Below, in pieces: positions 36,507 to 38,109 of a stretch of DNA of 38,109 nt; position 1 is the first letter of the stretch, and every line of letters begins with the position of its first letter. The notes beneath the pieces are model-generated. The model saw only the letters and a list, made by a program, of their open reading frames with translations. It had not been told where the DNA came from and searched no databases. The stretch is from JAWVEV01 sp033856535 (GTDB taxonomy: Bacteria > Actinomycetota > Thermoleophilia > Miltoncostaeales > Miltoncostaeaceae): NCBI GenBank assembly GCA_033856535.1, contig JAWVEV010000119.1, forward strand, positions 1 through 38,109, read 5' to 3'. Both the position numbers and the translations under genes were made by a program.

Positions 36507-37307
36507 CTACTCGATCGGGTGCTCGATGGCCCCGATGCCGTCGATCTCGATGCGCACGGTGTCTCCCGGCCGAAGGAAGGCCTTCGGGGTGCGGGCCACG
36601 CCGACGCCGGCCGGCGTGCCGGTCGAGATCACGTCGCCGGGCTCGAGCGTGAAGCTGTGCGAGCAGTACGCGATCAGCTCGGCCACGCCGAAGACCATGT
36701 CCGCCGTGCGGCCGTCCTGGCGCAGGTCGCCGTTCACCCAGGTCTTGATCGTGAGCGCCTGCGGGTCCGGGACCTCGTCGGCCGTGGTCACCCAGGGGCC
36801 GAAGGGGGCGAAGGTGTCGCCGCCCTTGGCGCGCACCCATTGCGGCTCGGCGCGCTGGCGGTCCCGCGCGCTGACGTCGTTCATCACGGCGTAGCCGAAG
36901 ACGTGGTCGAGCGCGCGGGCCTCGGACACCCGGCTGGCGTGGCGGCCGATCACCACCGCCAGCTCGCCCTCGTAGTCGAGCTCCTCGGTGTACTCGGGCC
37001 GGCGAACCGGTCCGGAGGGCCCGGTCACGGCCGTCGCAAGCTTGGCGAAGATCAGCGGCTCGGTCGGCAGCGCCGCGCCGGTCTCGGCCGCGTGGTCGCG
37101 GTAGTTCAGCCCGATGCCGAGCAGCTTCGGAGGCCGGTGGGGAGCGAGGAGGCGGAGCTCGTCCAGACGGAGCGGCTCGCCGACCCGGCCGGTCCGGCCG
37201 TCGAGGATCGCGGCCATGACGTCCGCCCCCTCCATCGGGAACACCGTGCCGCCCTCGACGAGGCCGAGCCGCCCCGACGCCCCGTCGAGGAACGTGCAGA
37301 GCCGCAT
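36507..37307 (-). CDS. fumarylacetoacetate hydrolase family protein
   Basis: A 266-residue metal-dependent hydrolase/isomerase/decarboxylase of the FAH superfamily. It contains KLLGIGLNYRDHAAE, metal-binding ELDYEGELAVVIGR (Glu/Glu), YAVMNDVSARDRQ (Asp), KGGDTFAPFGPWVTTADEV and ISTGTPAGVGV. These are the full family hallmarks of 2-hydroxyhepta-2,4-diene-1,7-dioate isomerase, ureidoglycolate lyase-like and acylpyruvase members, so the substrate is not fixed. No aromatic-degradation genes are near. The ATG lies nine bases after a TAGGAT hexamer with no Shine-Dalgarno, so leaderless transcription is possible. It is divergent from the phosphatidyltransferase gene. Confidence 0.92.
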   Translation of the reverse strand: MRLCTFLDGASGRLGLVEGGTVFPMEGADVMAAILDGRTGRVGEPLRLDELRLLAPHRPPKLLGIGLNYRDHAAETGAALPTEPLIFAKLATAVTGPSGPVRRPEYTEELDYEGELAVVIGRHASRVSEARALDHVFGYAVMNDVSARDRQRAEPQWVRAKGGDTFAPFGPWVTTADEVPDPQALTIKTWVNGDLRQDGRTADMVFGVAELIAYCSHSFTLEPGDVISTGTPAGVGVARTPKAFLRPGDTVRIEIDGIGAIEHPIE

Positions 37308-37316
37308 GCGCGGGCT

Positions 37317-37322
37317 ATCCTA
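37317..37322 (-). promoter_or_regulatory. possible -10 of the FAH-family gene
   Basis: TAGGAT on the minus strand lies nine bases before the ATG at 37307, close to the spacing for a leaderless mRNA. No clear -35. Confidence 0.35.
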
Positions 37323-37359
37323 AGGCCTCCCGACGCCGCAAGCCCGAGCGGGAGGCCCC

Positions 37360-37980
37360 ATCACCACACGCCTGGAGCAGCTCGACACGCCCCGGAGCGG
37401 CACCGGTTTCGTCGCGCTGATCGCCCGCACCGGGATCACCCCCAACGGGGTGACCATCCTGGGGTTCCTCGGCATCTGCGCCGCCGCGGGCCTGGTGCTC
37501 GGCCGGTACTGGGTCGCCGGGAGCCTGGTCTTCATCGCCTCCGGGCTGGTGGACTCGCTCGACGGCAGCCTCGCCCGGCACCAGGGGAAGGTCACCGCCT
37601 TCGGCGGGTTCCTCGACTCGACGCTCGACCGCCTCGCCGAGGCCGTGATCCTGGGCGCGCTCGGCATCACCTTCGCCCAGGACGGCCGCGACTGGGCGCT
37701 CGCCGCCTGCTTCGCCGCCCTGGCCGGGTCGTTCCTGGTGTCCTACGCCCGGGCCCGCGCCGAGGGCCTCGGCATCCGGGGCTCGAGCGGCGGGCTCATG
37801 GGTCGCCCGGAGCGCCTCGTGCTGCTCGGCGCCGGCCTGTTCGTGGGCGGCCTTGGGCTCGTGCTCGAGTCCCTGATCGTCGTGCTCGCGGTCCTCAGCC
37901 TGATGACCGCCGGCCACCGCGTGCTGATCGTCAAGGCGGCCGCCGAACGGCCCGAGAATGAGGAGACGTCCCACCGATGA
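37360..37980 (+). CDS. CDP-alcohol phosphatidyltransferase, candidate phosphatidylinositol-phosphate synthase
   Basis: An integral membrane enzyme of about 206 residues with several hydrophobic helices. The family motif D-x2-DG-x2-AR-x8-G-x3-D-x3-D is complete (DSLDGSLAR, then HQGKVTAFGGFLDSTLDRL). It transfers a phosphatidyl group from CDP-diacylglycerol; the next gene makes inositol phosphate, so the acceptor is probably inositol 1-phosphate. The first ATG/GTG/TTG in frame is GTG 37450, but it falls inside the conserved TGITPNGVTILG segment. The frame upstream is protein-like back to a TAA at 37321, with no usual start. ATC 37360, four bases after ggagg, or CTG 37372, may be used. ATGA overlap with the next gene. 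Confidence 0.83.
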   Translation: MTTRLEQLDTPRSGTGFVALIARTGITPNGVTILGFLGICAAAGLVLGRYWVAGSLVFIASGLVDSLDGSLARHQGKVTAFGGFLDSTLDRLAEAVILGALGITFAQDGRDWALAACFAALAGSFLVSYARARAEGLGIRGSSGGLMGRPERLVLLGAGLFVGGLGLVLESLIVVLAVLSLMTAGHRVLIVKAAAERPENEETSHR

Positions 37981-38109
37981 GCACCGTCAACGTCGCCATC
38001 ATCGGCGTCGGCAACTGCGCCTCCTCGCTGGTGCAGGGAGTCCAGTTCTACCGAAACGCCCCGCCCGATCAGCGCGTGCCCGGGCTGATGCACACGGTCC
38101 TCGGCGGCT
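37977..38109 (+). CDS. ino1: inositol-3-phosphate synthase, N-terminal part (cut by window edge)
   Basis: The first 44 residues (MSTVNVAIIGVGNCASSLVQ...) match the actinobacterial/archaeal myo-inositol-1-phosphate synthase N-terminus. It has the NAD-binding GVGNCASSLVQG loop and QFYRNA. The enzyme converts glucose 6-phosphate to inositol phosphate, precursor of phosphatidylinositol lipids. The ATG overlaps the phosphatidyltransferase TGA (ATGA), so synthase and lipid enzyme are translated together. The gene continues past the window, so catalytic parts are not visible. Confidence 0.88.
   Translation, partial: MSTVNVAIIGVGNCASSLVQGVQFYRNAPPDQRVPGLMHTVLGG

Noticed and set aside
33584..36652. 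Long plus-strand open frame antisense to the partner-switching gene
   Set aside because: Translation is Arg/Gly/Pro-rich with no domain; the minus-strand genes have clear domains.

Overview
The window is very GC-rich (roughly three quarters G+C), makes heavy use of GTG starts, and carries an actinobacterial heat-shock operon of the dnaK-grpE-dnaJ-hspR type followed by clpB. It also has a LuxR-type large ATPase regulator, a one-chain partner-switching protein, and a CDP-alcohol phosphatidyltransferase joined to inositol-phosphate synthase. Together these suggest a deep-branching actinobacterium, most likely class Thermoleophilia (Solirubrobacterales/Gaiellales-like). This placement is inferred from gene content only.

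Layout. 1-2.4 kb: a secreted glycine-rich PGRS-like protein with a HYR domain, then a 736-bp gene-free stretch with three copies of a dispersed repeat. 2.4-3.0 kb: a putative zinc-finger/HTH gene with no clear end. 3.0-6.3 kb (minus strand): histidine kinase, ABC ATPase and ABC-2 permease. 6.4-9.1 kb (minus): small soluble, membrane, metallo-beta-lactamase-fold, GYD-domain and sulfotransferase genes. 9.2-17.4 kb: the most accessory-looking part, with three paralogous secreted proteins, a divergent LuxR-type ATPase regulator and a lipoprotein, followed by a second gene-free stretch with three more repeat copies. 17.8-19.4 kb: an isocitrate-lyase-family enzyme facing an HD-GYP protein.

19.5-26.7 kb (minus): dnaK-hsp20-grpE-dnaJ-hspR-clpB, a compact chaperone operon behind a good promoter that overlaps a degenerate HspR (HAIR-like) site, closed by a 12-bp hairpin. 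26.8-29.4 kb (minus): CoA-ester lyase, 2-hydroxyacid dehydrogenase and endonuclease III, coupled by overlapping GTGA start/stops. 29.5-31.4 kb (minus): merR-like regulator and ahcY, with a terminator hairpin after ahcY. Two strong palindromes lie between merR and a divergent Cu/Zn-superoxide-dismutase/beta-propeller fusion (31.6-33.1 kb). 33.1-37.3 kb (minus): a GAF-GAF-PP2C-HATPase-STAS fusion, an unknown helical protein and a fumarylacetoacetase-family hydrolase. 37.4-38.1 kb (plus): phosphatidyltransferase and inositol-3-phosphate synthase, the latter cut by the window edge.

Main points of interest: the three-paralog secreted family with conserved Asp-Glu and Glu positions; the SodC-propeller fusion; the all-in-one RsbU/RsbW/RsbV-like protein whose STAS domain lacks a phosphorylatable serine; a six-copy intergenic repeat family; two near-identical palindromes between divergent genes; several genes with apparent non-ATG/GTG/TTG starts; and several promoters placed for leaderless transcription. 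No tRNA, rRNA, CRISPR array, insertion sequence or recognisable riboswitch was found by eye.
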